64,000 nt of DNA from NCBI GenBank assembly GCA_016169945.1, contig JADLSH010000348.1:1-64000 (forward strand), read 5' to 3'. Numbering within the stretch: position 1 is the first letter of the stretch; every line of letters begins with the position of its first letter. Source of the DNA: Trachythela sp. YZ-2020. Lineage: Eukaryota > Cnidaria > Anthozoa > Malacalcyonacea > Clavulariidae. The notes beneath the pieces were generated by a model, which saw only the letters and a program-made list of their open reading frames with translations, was not told the origin of the DNA and searched no databases. The position numbers and the translations under genes are program-made. This document shows positions 34,401-46,983 of this stretch, piece by piece.

Positions 34401-37400
34401 CAATTTTACCGACATTGCTGACGGGAAACTGAAGTAATTTGCATTATAGGCCTGTTAAATCTTGGTCGAAATCACCATGTCTTAGTTTATACCGTTATAT
34501 ACAGTGTTTATAATAAGCATATAAGGAGAGTTTAAAAGCATTTATAGGATATAAAACAGAACTTGCTATGTACTAGTGCATTATAAATTCGAATAACTTA
34601 GGTTATATGAGTGTGCGAACATATATCCGTAGCAAAAGTCGAATGTAATATGATGCGCACTTGATTGAGACTCAATGGTAATAACTCGACGGTTAACCGC
34701 ACGGTTAACCATTGCTAAATCTTAATTATATTTAAAGCAATGCTATAAATTTATACCTTTGGGACTTGATTCTTTTATTAGATATAAAGGAACCCTTAAG
34801 AAACGTTTTAGGAGCAATTACTGTTACCATTGGCGTATTCCAACGGTTAACCACGGTTAACCACTATTTTGTATATATAATTGAGTCTTTAGTATATTTA
34901 AATTACAGTGGTTAACCGTGGTTAACCGTCGTAGTTTTGAACAATTCATTGTTGTGAACACTTGATTCTTTTCGATGGTTAACACTATGTTTAGAAACAG
35001 CACAATATGCTAAAATGCAGGCACATTTATCGCCACAAAGTCCAAATTTCTCATTATTGCTTATGGTTAACCGTGGTTAACCGTTCGCGCCACTGGATAC
35101 CAGTAGGTCTTATTCGCCCCAAAATGCGATTTATGTCCACTTTATATTTACAAAGCATCCCAATTAACGGCAAAACACAGATATTAAATTCTCCTGATAC
35201 ATTTCTTACAAAGTATTTTAAAACTTTAGGTTCATGTACTGCATACGCATGTACTTGCACTAAAGACGCTCGTGAGCAATATTTTGTCCAACTCACATAT
35301 ATAGTCTTTATCAGCATTGCCTTTGCTTAAACATTAAAAATGGTTCAAAAAACTTAAAGGTTAGCATCATTTGAAAGCTTAGTGGTCTGTACTTAAACAA
35401 ATGTGTAAAATGGGCCTTTACGATTATCGGTAACTGATTGCGTGTCACTTCGAAAACTGCAATGTATCACAGACAATCGTGGACATAACAGTTGATAAAA
35501 TTGCTTAAATTTTCCGGAACACACATTCGACTAACTTCATTAGGCTTTCGCCCCCCTCTCCCCCTACCAATGTTGCTATTATTATCCCCAGACTTAAAAC
35601 GCAACATAACAACATTGTCTAGGGGGAAAGGGGGGATATCAAGGTCAAATACAGAAATTATAGTACAATTTATACTCTGACAGATGCACCTTGGAATTTT
35701 ATTAACAAGTTATGTCCAGGATTGTCTGAGAACGGACCTTAAAATAGCGAGAATATGTTGGGTTATATTGACGATTTAACGTCTGAATTACTCTGCTACG
35801 CATTAGATTGTTATAAAACAGACCGTGTTTTAAAGATTTAAAAGGGATTGTGCGATTATTTCTTTCTTAAGTGTTGCATAAACATATAATACGCGAAATT
35901 GACTGTTGCAATTAATGGCGCGCGTAACAATTATACTGTCAAGGTAATGAGCGTGCAGGGTAACTATTGCCAATATCGTACATAGAACGTATGATCGGTC
36001 CTTATTTGGCTACTATCATCTTGCAGTGTAAGCCACTCTAATTTAAAGTCAATTTTAGCCAATTTTACCGACATTGCTGACGGGAAACTGAAGTAATTTG
36101 CATTATAGGCCTGTTAAATCTTGGTCGAAATCACCATGTCTTAGTTTATACCGTTATATACAGTGTTTATAATAAGCATATAAGGAGAGTTTAAAAGCAT
36201 TTATAGGATATAAAACAGAACTTGCTATGTACTAGTGCATTATAAATTCGAATAACTTAGGTTATATGAGAGTGTGCGAACATATATCCGTAGCAAAAGT
36301 CGAATGTAATATGATGCGCACTTGATTGAGACTCAATGGTAACAACTCGACGGTTAACCGCACGGTTAACCATTGCTAAATCTTAATTATATTTAAAGCA
36401 ATGCTATAAATTTATACCTTTTGGGACTTGATTCTTTTATTAGATATAAAGGAACCCTTAAGAAACGTTTTAGGAGCAATTACTGTTACCATTGGCGTAT
36501 TCCAACGGTTAACCACGGTTAACCACTATTTGTATATATAATTGAGTCTTTAGTATATTTAAATTACAGTGGTTAACCGTGGTTAACCGTCGTAGTTTTG
36601 AACAATTCATTGTTGTGAACACTTGATTCTTTTCGATGGTTAACACTATGTTTAGAAACAGCACAATATGCTAAAATGCAGGCACATTAATCGCCACAAA
36701 GTCCAAATTTCTCATTATTGCTTATGGTTAACCGTGGTTAACCGTTCGGCGCCACTGGATACCAGTAGGTCTTATTCGCCCCAAAATGCGATTTATGTCC
36801 ACTTTATATTTACAAAGCATCCCAATTAACGGCAAAACACAGATATTAAATTCTCCTGATACATTTCTTACAAAGTATTTTAAAACTTTAGGTTCATGTA
36901 CTGCATACGCATGTACTTGCACTAAAGACGCTCGTGAGCAATATTTTGTCCAACTCACATATATAGTCTTTATCAGCATTGCCTTTGCTTAAACATTAAA
37001 AATGGTTCAAAAAACTTAAAGGTTAGCATCATTTGAAAGCTTAGTGGTCTGTACTTAAACAAATGTGTAAAATGGGCCTTTACGATTATCGGTAACTGAT
37101 TGCGTGTCACTTCGAAAACTGCAATGTATCACAGACAATCGTGGACATAACAGTTGATAAAATTGCTTAAATTTTCCGGAACACACATTCGACTAACTTC
37201 ATTAGGCTTTCGCCCCCCTCTCCCCCTACCAATGTTGCTATTATTATCCCCAGACTTAAAACGCAACATAACAACATTGTCTAGGGGAAGGGGATATCAA
37301 GGTCAAATACAGAAATTATAGTACAATTTATACTCTGACAGTTGCACCTGTGAATTTTATTAACAAGTTATGTCCAGGATTGTCTGAGAACGGACCTTAA

Positions 37401-37616
37401 AATAGCGAGAATATGTTGGGTTATATTGACGATTTAACGTCTGAATTACTCTGCTACGCATTAGATTGTTATAAAACAGACCGTGTTTTAAAGATTTAAA
37501 AGGGATTGTGCGATTATTTCTTTCTTAAGTGTTGCATAAACATATAATACGCGAAATTGACTGTTGCAATTAATGGCGCGCGTAACAATTATACTGTCAA
37601 GGTAATGAGCGTGCAG

Positions 37617-39586
37617 CAATCCTGGACATAACTTGTTAATAAAATTCCAAGGTGCATCTGTCAGAGTATAAATTGTACTATAATTTCTGTATTTGACCTT
37701 TGATATCCCCCCTTCCCCCTAGACAATGTTGTTATGTTGCGTTTTAAGTCTGGGGATAATAATAGCAACATTGGTAGGGGGAGAGGGGGGCGAAAGGCTA
37801 ATGAAATTAGTCGAATGTGTGTTCCGGAAAATTTAAGCAATTTTATCAACTGTTATGTCCACGATTGTCTGTGATACATTGCAGTTTTCGAAGTGACACG
37901 CAATCAGTTACCGATAATCGTAAAGGCCCATTTTGCACATTTGTTTAAGGACAGACCACTAAGCTTTCAAATGATGCTAACTTTTAATTTTTTTGAACCA
38001 TTTTTAATGTTTAAGCAAAGGCAATGCTGATAAAGACTATATATGTGAATTGGACAAAATATTGCTCACGAGCGTCTTTGTGCAAGTACATGCGTATGCA
38101 GTACATAACCTAAGGTTTAAAATACTTTGTAAGAAATGTATCAGGAGAATTTAATATCTGTGTTTTTGCCGTTAATTGGATCCTTTGTAAATATAAAGTG
38201 GACATAAATCGCATTTTGGGGCGAATAAGACCTACTGGTATCCAGTGGCTGAACGGTTAACCACGGTTAACCATAAGCAATAATGAGAAATTTGGACTTT
38301 GTGGCGATAAATGTGCCTGCATTTTAGCATATTGTGCTGTTTCTAAACATAGTGTTAACCATCGAAAAGAATCAAGTGTTCACAACAATGAATTGTTCAA
38401 AACTACGACGGTTAACCACGGTAATTTAAATATACTAAAGACTCAATTATATATACAAAATAGTGGTTAACCGTGGTTAACCGTTGGAATACACCCATGG
38501 TAACAGTAATTGGTCCTAAAACGTTTCTTAAGGGTTCCTTTATATCTAATAAAAGAATCGAGTCGCAAAAGGTATAAATTTATAGCATTGCTTTAAATAT
38601 AATTAAGATTTAGCAATGGTTAACCGTGCGGTTAACCGTCGAGTTATTATCCATTGAGTCTCAATCAAATGCGCATCATATTACATTCGACTTTTGCTAC
38701 GGATATATGTTCGCACACACTCATATAACCTAAGTTATTCGAATTTATAATGCACTAGTACATAGCAAGTTCTGTTTTATATCCTATAAATGCTTTTAAA
38801 CTCTCCTTATATGCTTATTATAGACACTGTATATAACGGTATAAACTAAGACATGGTGATTTCGACCAAGATTTAACAGGCCTATAATGCAAATTACTTC
38901 AGTTTCCGTCAGCAATGTAGGTAAAAATGGCTAAAATTGACTTTAAATTAGAGTGGCTTACACTGCAAGATGATAATAGCCAAATAAGGACAGATCATAC
39001 ATTCTATGTACGATATTGGCAATAGTTACCCTGCACGCTCATTACCTTGACGGTAGAATTGTTACGCGCGCTTTAATTGCAGCAGTCAATTTCGCGTATT
39101 ATATGTTTATGCAACACTTGAAATAAATAATCGCACAATCTATTTTAAATCTTTAAAACACGGTCTGTTTTATAACAATCTAATGCGTGTAGAGTAATTC
39201 AGACGTTAAATCGTCAATATAACCCAACATATTCTCGCTATTTCAGGTCCGTTCTCAGACAATCCTGGACATAACTTGTTAATAAAATTCCAAGGTGCAT
39301 CTGTCAGAGTATAAATTGTACTATAATTTCTGTATTTGACCTTTGATATCCCCCCTTCCCCCTAGACAATGTTGTTATGTTGCGTTTTAAGTCTGGGGAT
39401 AATAATAGCAACATTGGTAGGGGGAGAGGGGGGCGAAAGGCTAATGAAGTTAGTCGAATGTGTGTTCCGGAAAATTTAAATGTGTGTGCCTAAAACTGGT
39501 GATTGTAAATATAATTAACAATGGTAATATAATCGGAGCGAGAGAGGTGGTTCGTAGTTCAAGAAGAGTTCTACGCAAATGAATAT
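37617..39586 (-). repeat. 1,970 bp reverse-oriented insertion inside a forward unit
   Basis: At 37616 the forward unit stops after gagcgtgcag, and sequence switches to the reverse complement of the unit. It starts at the MITE outer end (caatcctggac), passes through the whole body, and enters a second inverted MITE truncated at 39479. A unique 107 bp segment follows, and the forward unit resumes at 39587 with gggtaac. Removing the insertion rejoins gtgcag to ggtaac and gives a 1,658 bp unit. The inverted body is more diverged than forward units, including a shortened GGTTAACC arm near 38415. There is no obvious target duplication. Confidence 0.88.
39480..39586. other. Unique 107 bp island at the end of the inverted insertion
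   Basis: Sequence beginning atgtgtgtgcctaaaactgg and ending ctacgcaaatgaatat has no counterpart elsewhere in the array or window that I could see. It lies between the truncated inverted MITE and the resuming forward unit. It may be filler DNA or flanking DNA carried with the insertion. Confidence 0.6.
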
Positions 39587-42423
39587 GGGTAACTATTGCC
39601 AATATCGTACATAGAACGTATGATCGGTCCTTATTTGGCTACTATCATCTTGCAGTGTAAGCCACTCTAATTTAAAGTCAATTTTAGCCAATTTTACCGA
39701 CATTGCTGACGGGAAACTGAAGTAATTTGCATTATAGGCCTGTTAAATCTTGGTCGAAATCACCATGTCTTAGTTTATACCGTTATATACAGTGTTTATA
39801 ATAAGCATATAAGGAGAGTTTAAAAGCATTTATAGGATATAAAACAGAACTTGCTATGTACTAGTGCATTATAAATTCGAATAACTTAGGTTATATGAGA
39901 GTGTGCGAACATATATCCGTAGCAAAAGTCGAATGTAATATGATGCGCACTTGATTGAGACTCAATGGTAACAACTCGACGGTTAACCGCACGGTTAACC
40001 ATTGCTAAATCTTAATTATATTTAAAGCAATGCTATAAATTTATACCTTTGGGACTTGATTCTTTTATTAGATATAAAGGAACCCTTAAGAAACGTTTTA
40101 GGAGCAATTACTGTTACCATTGGCGTATTCCAACGGTTAACCACGGTTAACCACTATTTTGTATATATAATTGAGTCTTTAGTATATTTAAATTACAGTG
40201 GTTAACCGTGGTTAACCGTCGTAGTTTTGAACAATTCATTGTTGTGAACACTTGATTCTTTTCGATGGTTAACACTATGTTTAGAAACAGCACAATATGC
40301 TAAAATGCAGGCACATTTATCGCCACAAAGTCCAAATTTCTCATTATTGCTTATGGTTAACCGTGGTTAACCGTTCGGCGCCACTGGATACCAGTAGGTC
40401 TTATTCGCCCCAAATGCGATTTATGTCCACTTTATATTTACAAAGCATCCCAATTAACGGCAAAACACAGATATTAAATTCTCCTGATACATTTCTTACA
40501 AAGTATTTTAAAACTTTAGGTTCATGTACTGCATACGCATGTACTTGCACTAAAGACGCTCGTGAGCAATATTTTGTCCAACTCACATATATAGTCTTTA
40601 TCAGCATTGCCTTTGCTTAAACATTAAAAATGGTTCAAAAAACTTAAAGGTTAGCATCATTTGAAAGCTTAGTGGTCTGTACTTAAACAAATGTGTAAAA
40701 TGGGCCTTTACGATTATCGGTAACTGATTGCGTGTCACTTCGAAAACTGCAATGTATCACAGACAATCGTGGACATAACAGTTGATAAAATTGCTTAAAT
40801 TTTCCGGAACACACATTCGACTAACTTCATTAGGCTTTCGCCCCCCTCTCCCCCTACCAATGTTGCTATTATTATCCCCAGACTTAAAACGCAACATAAC
40901 AACATTGTCTAGGGGGAAGGGGGGATATTCAAGGTCAAATACAGAAATTATAGTACAATTTATACTCTGACAGATGCACCTTGGAATTTTATTAACAAGT
41001 TATGTCCAGGATTGTCTGAGAACGGACCTTAAAATAGCGAGAATATGTTGGGTTATATTGACGATTTAACGTCTGAATTACTCTGCTACGCATTAGATTG
41101 TTATAAAACAGACCGTGTTTTAAAGATTTAAAAGGGATTGTGCGATTATTTCTTTCTTAAGTGTTGCATAAACATATAATACGCGAAATTGACTGTTGCA
41201 ATTAATGGCGCGCGTAACAATTATACTGTCAAGGTAATGAGCGTGCAGGGTAACTATTGCCAATATCGTACATAGAACGTATGATCGGTCCTTATTTGGC
41301 TACTATCATCTTGCAGTGTAAGCCACTCTAATTTAAAGTCAATTTTAGCCAATTTTACCGACATTGCTGACGGGAAACTGAAGTAATTTGCATTATAGGC
41401 CTGTTAAATCTTGGTCGAAATCACCATGTCTTAGTTTATACCGTTATATACAGTGTTTATAATAAGCATATAAGGAGAGTTTAAAAGCATTTATAGGATA
41501 TAAAACAGAACTTGCTATGTACTAGTGCATTATAAATTCGAATAACTTAGGTTATATGAGTGCGAACATATATCCGTAGCAAAAGTCGAATGTAATATGA
41601 TGCGCACTTGATTGAGACTCAATGGTAACAACTCGACGGTTAACCGCACGGTTAACCATTGCTAAATCTTAATTATATTTAAAGCAATGCTATAAATTTA
41701 TACCTTTTGGGACTTGATTCTTTTATTAGATATAAAGGAACCCTTAAGAAACGTTTTAGGAGCAATTACTGTTACCATTGGCGTATTCGAACGGTTAACC
41801 ACGGTTAACCACTATTTTGTATATATAATTGAGTCTTTAGTATATTTAAATTACAGTGGTTAACCGTGGTTAACCGTCGTAGTTTTGAACAATTCATTGT
41901 TGTGAACACTTGATTCTTTTCGATGGTTAACACTATGTTTAGAAACAGCACAATATGCTAAAATGCAGGCACATTAATCGCCACAAAGTCCAAATTTCTC
42001 ATTATTGCTTATGGTTAACCGTGGTTAACCGTTCGGCGCCACTGGATACCAGTAGGTCTTATTCGCCCCAAAATGCGATTTATGTCCACTTTATATTTAC
42101 AAAGCATCCCAATTAACGGCAAAACACAGATATTAAATTCTCCTGATACATTTCTTACAAAGTATTTTAAAACTTTAGGTTCATGTACTGCATACGCATG
42201 TACTTGCACTAAAGACGCTCGTGAGCAATATTTTGTCAAACTCACATATATAGTCTTTATCAGCATTGCCTTTGCTTAAACATTAAAAATGGTTCAAAAA
42301 ACTTAAAGGTTAGCATCATTTGAAAGCTTAGTGGTCTGTACTTAAACAAATGTGTAAAATGGGCCTTTACGATTATCGGTAACTGATTGCGTGTCACTTC
42401 GAAAACTGCAATGTATCACAGAC

Positions 42424-43835
42424 AGTCTGAGAACGGACCTTAAAATAGCGAGAATATGTTGGGTTATATTGACGATTTAACGTCTGAATTACTCTGCTAC
42501 GCATTAGATTGTTATAAAACAGACCGTGTTTTAAAGATTTAAAAGGGATTGTGCGATTATTTCTTTCTTAAGTGTTGCATAAACATATAATACGCGAAAT
42601 TGACTGTTGCAATTAATGGCGCGCGTAACAATTATACTGTCAAGGTAATGAGCGTGCAGGGTAACTATTGCCAATATCGTACATAGAACGTATGATCGGT
42701 CCTTATTTGGCTACTATCATCTTGCAGTGTAAGCCACTCTAATTTAAAGTCAATTTTAGCCAATTTTACCGACATTGCTGACGGGAAACTGAAGTAATTT
42801 GCATTATAGGCCTGTTAAATCTTGGTCGAAATCACCATGTCTTAGTTTATACCGTTATATACAGTGTTTATAATAAGCATATAAGGAGAGGTTAAAAGCA
42901 TTTATAGGATATAAAACAGAACTTGCTATGTACTAGTGCATTATAAATTCGAATAACTTAGGTTATATGAGTGTGTGCGAACATATATCCGTAGCAAAAG
43001 TCGAATGTAATATGATGCGCACTTGATTGAGACTCAATGGTAATAACTCGACGGTTAACCGCACGGTTAACCATTGCTAAATCTTAATTATATTTAAAGC
43101 AATGCTATAAATTTATACCTTTTGGGACTTGATTCTTTATTAGATATAAAGGAACCCTTAAGAAACGTTTTAGGAGCAATTACTGTTACCATTGGCGTAT
43201 TCCAACGGTTAACCACGGTTAACCACTATTTTGTATATATAATTGAGTCTTTAGTATATTTAAATTACAGTGGTTAACCGTGGTTAACCGTCGTAGTTTT
43301 GAACAATTCATTGTTGTGAACACTTGATTCTTTTCGATGGTTAACACTATGTTTAGAAACAGCACAATATGCTAAAATGCAGGCACATTTATCGCCACAA
43401 AGTCCAAATTACTCATTATTGCTTATGGTTAACCGTGGTTAACCGTTCAGCGCCACTGGATACCAGTAGGTCTTATTCGCCCCAAAATGCGATTTATGTC
43501 CACTTTATATTTACAAAAGCATCCCAATTAACGGCAAAACACAGATATTAAATTCTCCTGATACATTTCTTACAAAGTATTTTAAAACTTTAGGTTCATG
43601 TACTGCATACGCATGTACCCGCACTAAAGACGCTCGTGAGCAATATTTTGTCCAACTCACATATATAGTCTTTATCAGCATTGCCTTGCTTAAACATTAA
43701 AAATGGTTCAAAAAACTTAAAGGTTAGCATCATTTGAAAGCTTAGTGGTCTGTCCTTAAACAAATGTGTAAAATGGGCCTTTACGATTATCAGTAACTGA
43801 TTGCGTGTCACTTCGAAAACTGCAATGTATCACAG
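42424..43835 (+). repeat. Macrosatellite unit lacking the MITE (1,412 bp)
   Basis: At the boundary the sequence reads atcacagacagtctgagaac. Other units have CACAGACAATC, the whole MITE, then GATTGTCTGAG. The rest of the unit is intact and nearly identical to its neighbours. The junction forms the odd palindrome CAGACAGTCTG. Confidence 0.9.
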
Positions 43836-45520
43836 ACAATCGTGGACATAACAGTTGATAAAATTGCTTAAATTTTCCGGAACACACATTCGACTAACTT
43901 CATTAGGCTTTCGCCCCCCTCTCCCCCTACCAATGTTGCTATTATTATCCCCAGACTTAAAACGCAACATAACAACATTGTCTAGGGGGAAGGCGGGATA
44001 TCCAAGGTCAAATACAGAAATTATAGTACAATTTATACTCTGACAGATGCACCTTGAATTTTATTAACAAGTTATAATCCAGGATTGTCTGAGAAACGGA
44101 CCTTAAAATAGCGAGAATATGTTGGGTTATATTGACGATTTAACGTCTGAATTACTCTGCTACGCATTAGATTGTTATAAAACAGACCGTGTTTTAAAGA
44201 TTTAAAAGGGATTGTGCGATTATTTCTTTCTTAAGTGTTGCATAAACATATAATACGCGAAATTGACTGTTGCAATTAATAGCGCGCGTAACAATTATAC
44301 TGTCAAGGTAATGAGTGCAGGTAACTATTGCCAATATCGTACATAGAACGTATGATCGGTCCTTATTTGGCTACTATCATCTTGCAGTGTAAGCCACTCT
44401 AATTTAAAGTCAATTTTAGCCAATTTTACCGACATTGCTGACGGGAAACTGGAAGTAATTTGCATTATAGGCTCTGTGGGGATCTTGGTCGAAATCACCA
44501 TGTCTTAGTTTATACCGTTATATACAGTGTTTATAATAAGCATATAAGGGAGAGGTTAAAAGCATTTATAGGATATAAAACAGAAACTTGCTATGTACTA
44601 GTGCATTATAAATTCGAATAACTTAGGTTATATGAGTGTGTGCGAACATATATCCGTAGCAAAAGTCGAATGTAATATGATGCGCACTTGATTGAGACTC
44701 AATGGTAATAACTCGACGGTTAACTGCACGGTTAACCATTGCTAAATCTTAATTATATTTGAAGCAATGCTATAAATTTATACCTTTGGGACTTGACTCT
44801 TTTATTAGATATAAAGGAACCCTTAAGAAACGTTTTAGGAGCAATTACTGTTACCATTGGCGTATTCCAACGGTTAACCACGGTTAACTACTATTTTGTA
44901 TATATAATTGAGTCTTTAGTATATTTAAATTACAGTGGTTAACCGTGGTTAACCGTCGTAGTTTTGAACAATTCATTGTTGTGAACACTTGATTCTTTTC
45001 GATGGTTAACACTATGTTTAGAAACAGCACAATATGCTAAAATGCAGGCACATTTAACGCCACAAAGTTCAAATTACTCATTATTGCTTATGGTTAACCG
45101 TGTTAACTGTTCGGCGCCACTGGATACCAGTAGGTCTTATTCGCCCCAAAATGCGATTTCACTGTTTATGTCCACTTTATATTTACAAAGCATCCCAATT
45201 TACGGCAAAACACAGATATTAAATTCTCCTGATACATTTCTTACAAAGTATTTTAAAACTTTAGGTTCATGTACGTGCATACGCATGTACTTCGCACAAG
45301 ATCACATTTCGTGGAGCAATATTTTGTCCAACTCACATATATAGTCTTTAATCAGCATTGGCTTTGCTAAACATTAAAATGGTTCAAAAAACTTTAAAGG
45401 TTAGTGATCATTGCTGAAGCTTAGTGGTCTGTCTTAAACAAATGTGTGTAAAATGGGCCTTTACGATTATCGGTAACTGATTGCGTGTCACTTCGAAAAC
45501 TTGGTAAATGTAATCACAGA

Positions 45521-46983
45521 CTGTCTGAGAAACGGACCTTAAAATAGCGAGAATACAGTTGGGTTATATTGACGCGTTTAACGTCTGAAATTACTCTGCT
45601 AACGCATTAGATTGTTATAAAACAGACCGTGGTTTTAAGAGATTTGGGGTAAGGATTGTGCGATTATTTCTTTTCTTGCGGTCTGTTCGGCATATATAAT
45701 ACGCATGAAAATTGATCTGTTGCAAATTAATTGATCGCAACTGAATTATACTGTCAAGGTAATATGAGCGTGCAGGGTAACTATATTGCCAATATCATTA
45801 CATATAGAACGTATGATCGGTCCTTCATTTGGCTATTATCATCTTGCAGTGTAAGCCACTTCAATTTAAAGTCAATTTTAGCCAATTTTACCAAAACATT
45901 GCTGACGAAGAAACTGAAGTAATTTGCATTATAGGCCTGTTAAATCTTGGTCAGAAATCGCATGTCTTAGTTTATACCGTTATATATACAGTGTTTTATA
46001 ATAAGCATATAGGAGAGGTTAAAAGCATTTATAGGATATAAAAGCAGAACTTTGCTATGTACTAGTGCAGCATTATAAAAATTCGGAATAACGCTTAGGT
46101 TATATGAGTATGTGCGAAACATATATCCGTAGTAAAAGTTTCACGAATCGGTAATATGATGCGCACTTGATTGAGACTCAATGGTAATAACTCTAACGGT
46201 GCAACCGCACGATTTAATCCATTGCTTTAATCTTGCTAATTATATTTGTGAAAGCAATGCTATAAATTTATACCTTTACAGGACTTGGATTCTTTTTGAC
46301 CAGATATAAAGGAACCCGTAAGAAACGTTTTTAGGGAGCAATTACCATGTTACCATTGGCGTATTCCAAACGGTTAAACCACGGTTGTACTATTTTGTAT
46401 ATATAATTGAGTCTTTGTTATATTTAAATTACAGTAGTTAGCAAGTAGTTAACCGTCATGTTCTGAACAATTCATTATTTGTAGACACTTGATTCTTTCG
46501 ATAGTTATACTATGTTTAGAAACGGCACAATAATATAAAATCTGAGCATTATCATACAAAAGTCCAAATTTCTCCATTATTGTATGGTTATGCATTGGTT
46601 AACCGTTTCGCGCCACTGTGGATGCCAGTAGGTCTTATTCGCCCCAAAATGCGATTTGTATTATCCACTTTATATTTACAAAACATCCCAATTAACGGCA
46701 AAACACAGATATTGAAATTCTCTACCAATGCATTTCTTACAAAGTATTTTCGCTTTAGGTTTCATGTACTGCATACATATTGCACTAAAGACGCTCATGG
46801 TAATATTTTGTCCAACTCACATATATAGTCTTTATCAGCATTGCCTTTCTTCATTATTAAAAATGGTTCAAAAACTTAAAGTTAGCATCATTTGGCTGCG
46901 TGGTCTGTACTTAAACAAATGCATAAAATAGGCGCTACGATTATCGTGACTGATTGCGCTGTGCTTAAAAACTATTGTATCAG
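45521..46983 (+). repeat. Second macrosatellite unit lacking the MITE, indel-rich
   Basis: The boundary reads atcacagactgtctgagaaa, giving CAGACTGTCTG, so the centre base differs from the other MITE-less unit. The unit body is full of small insertions and deletions compared with units before 44 kb. Confidence 0.8.
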
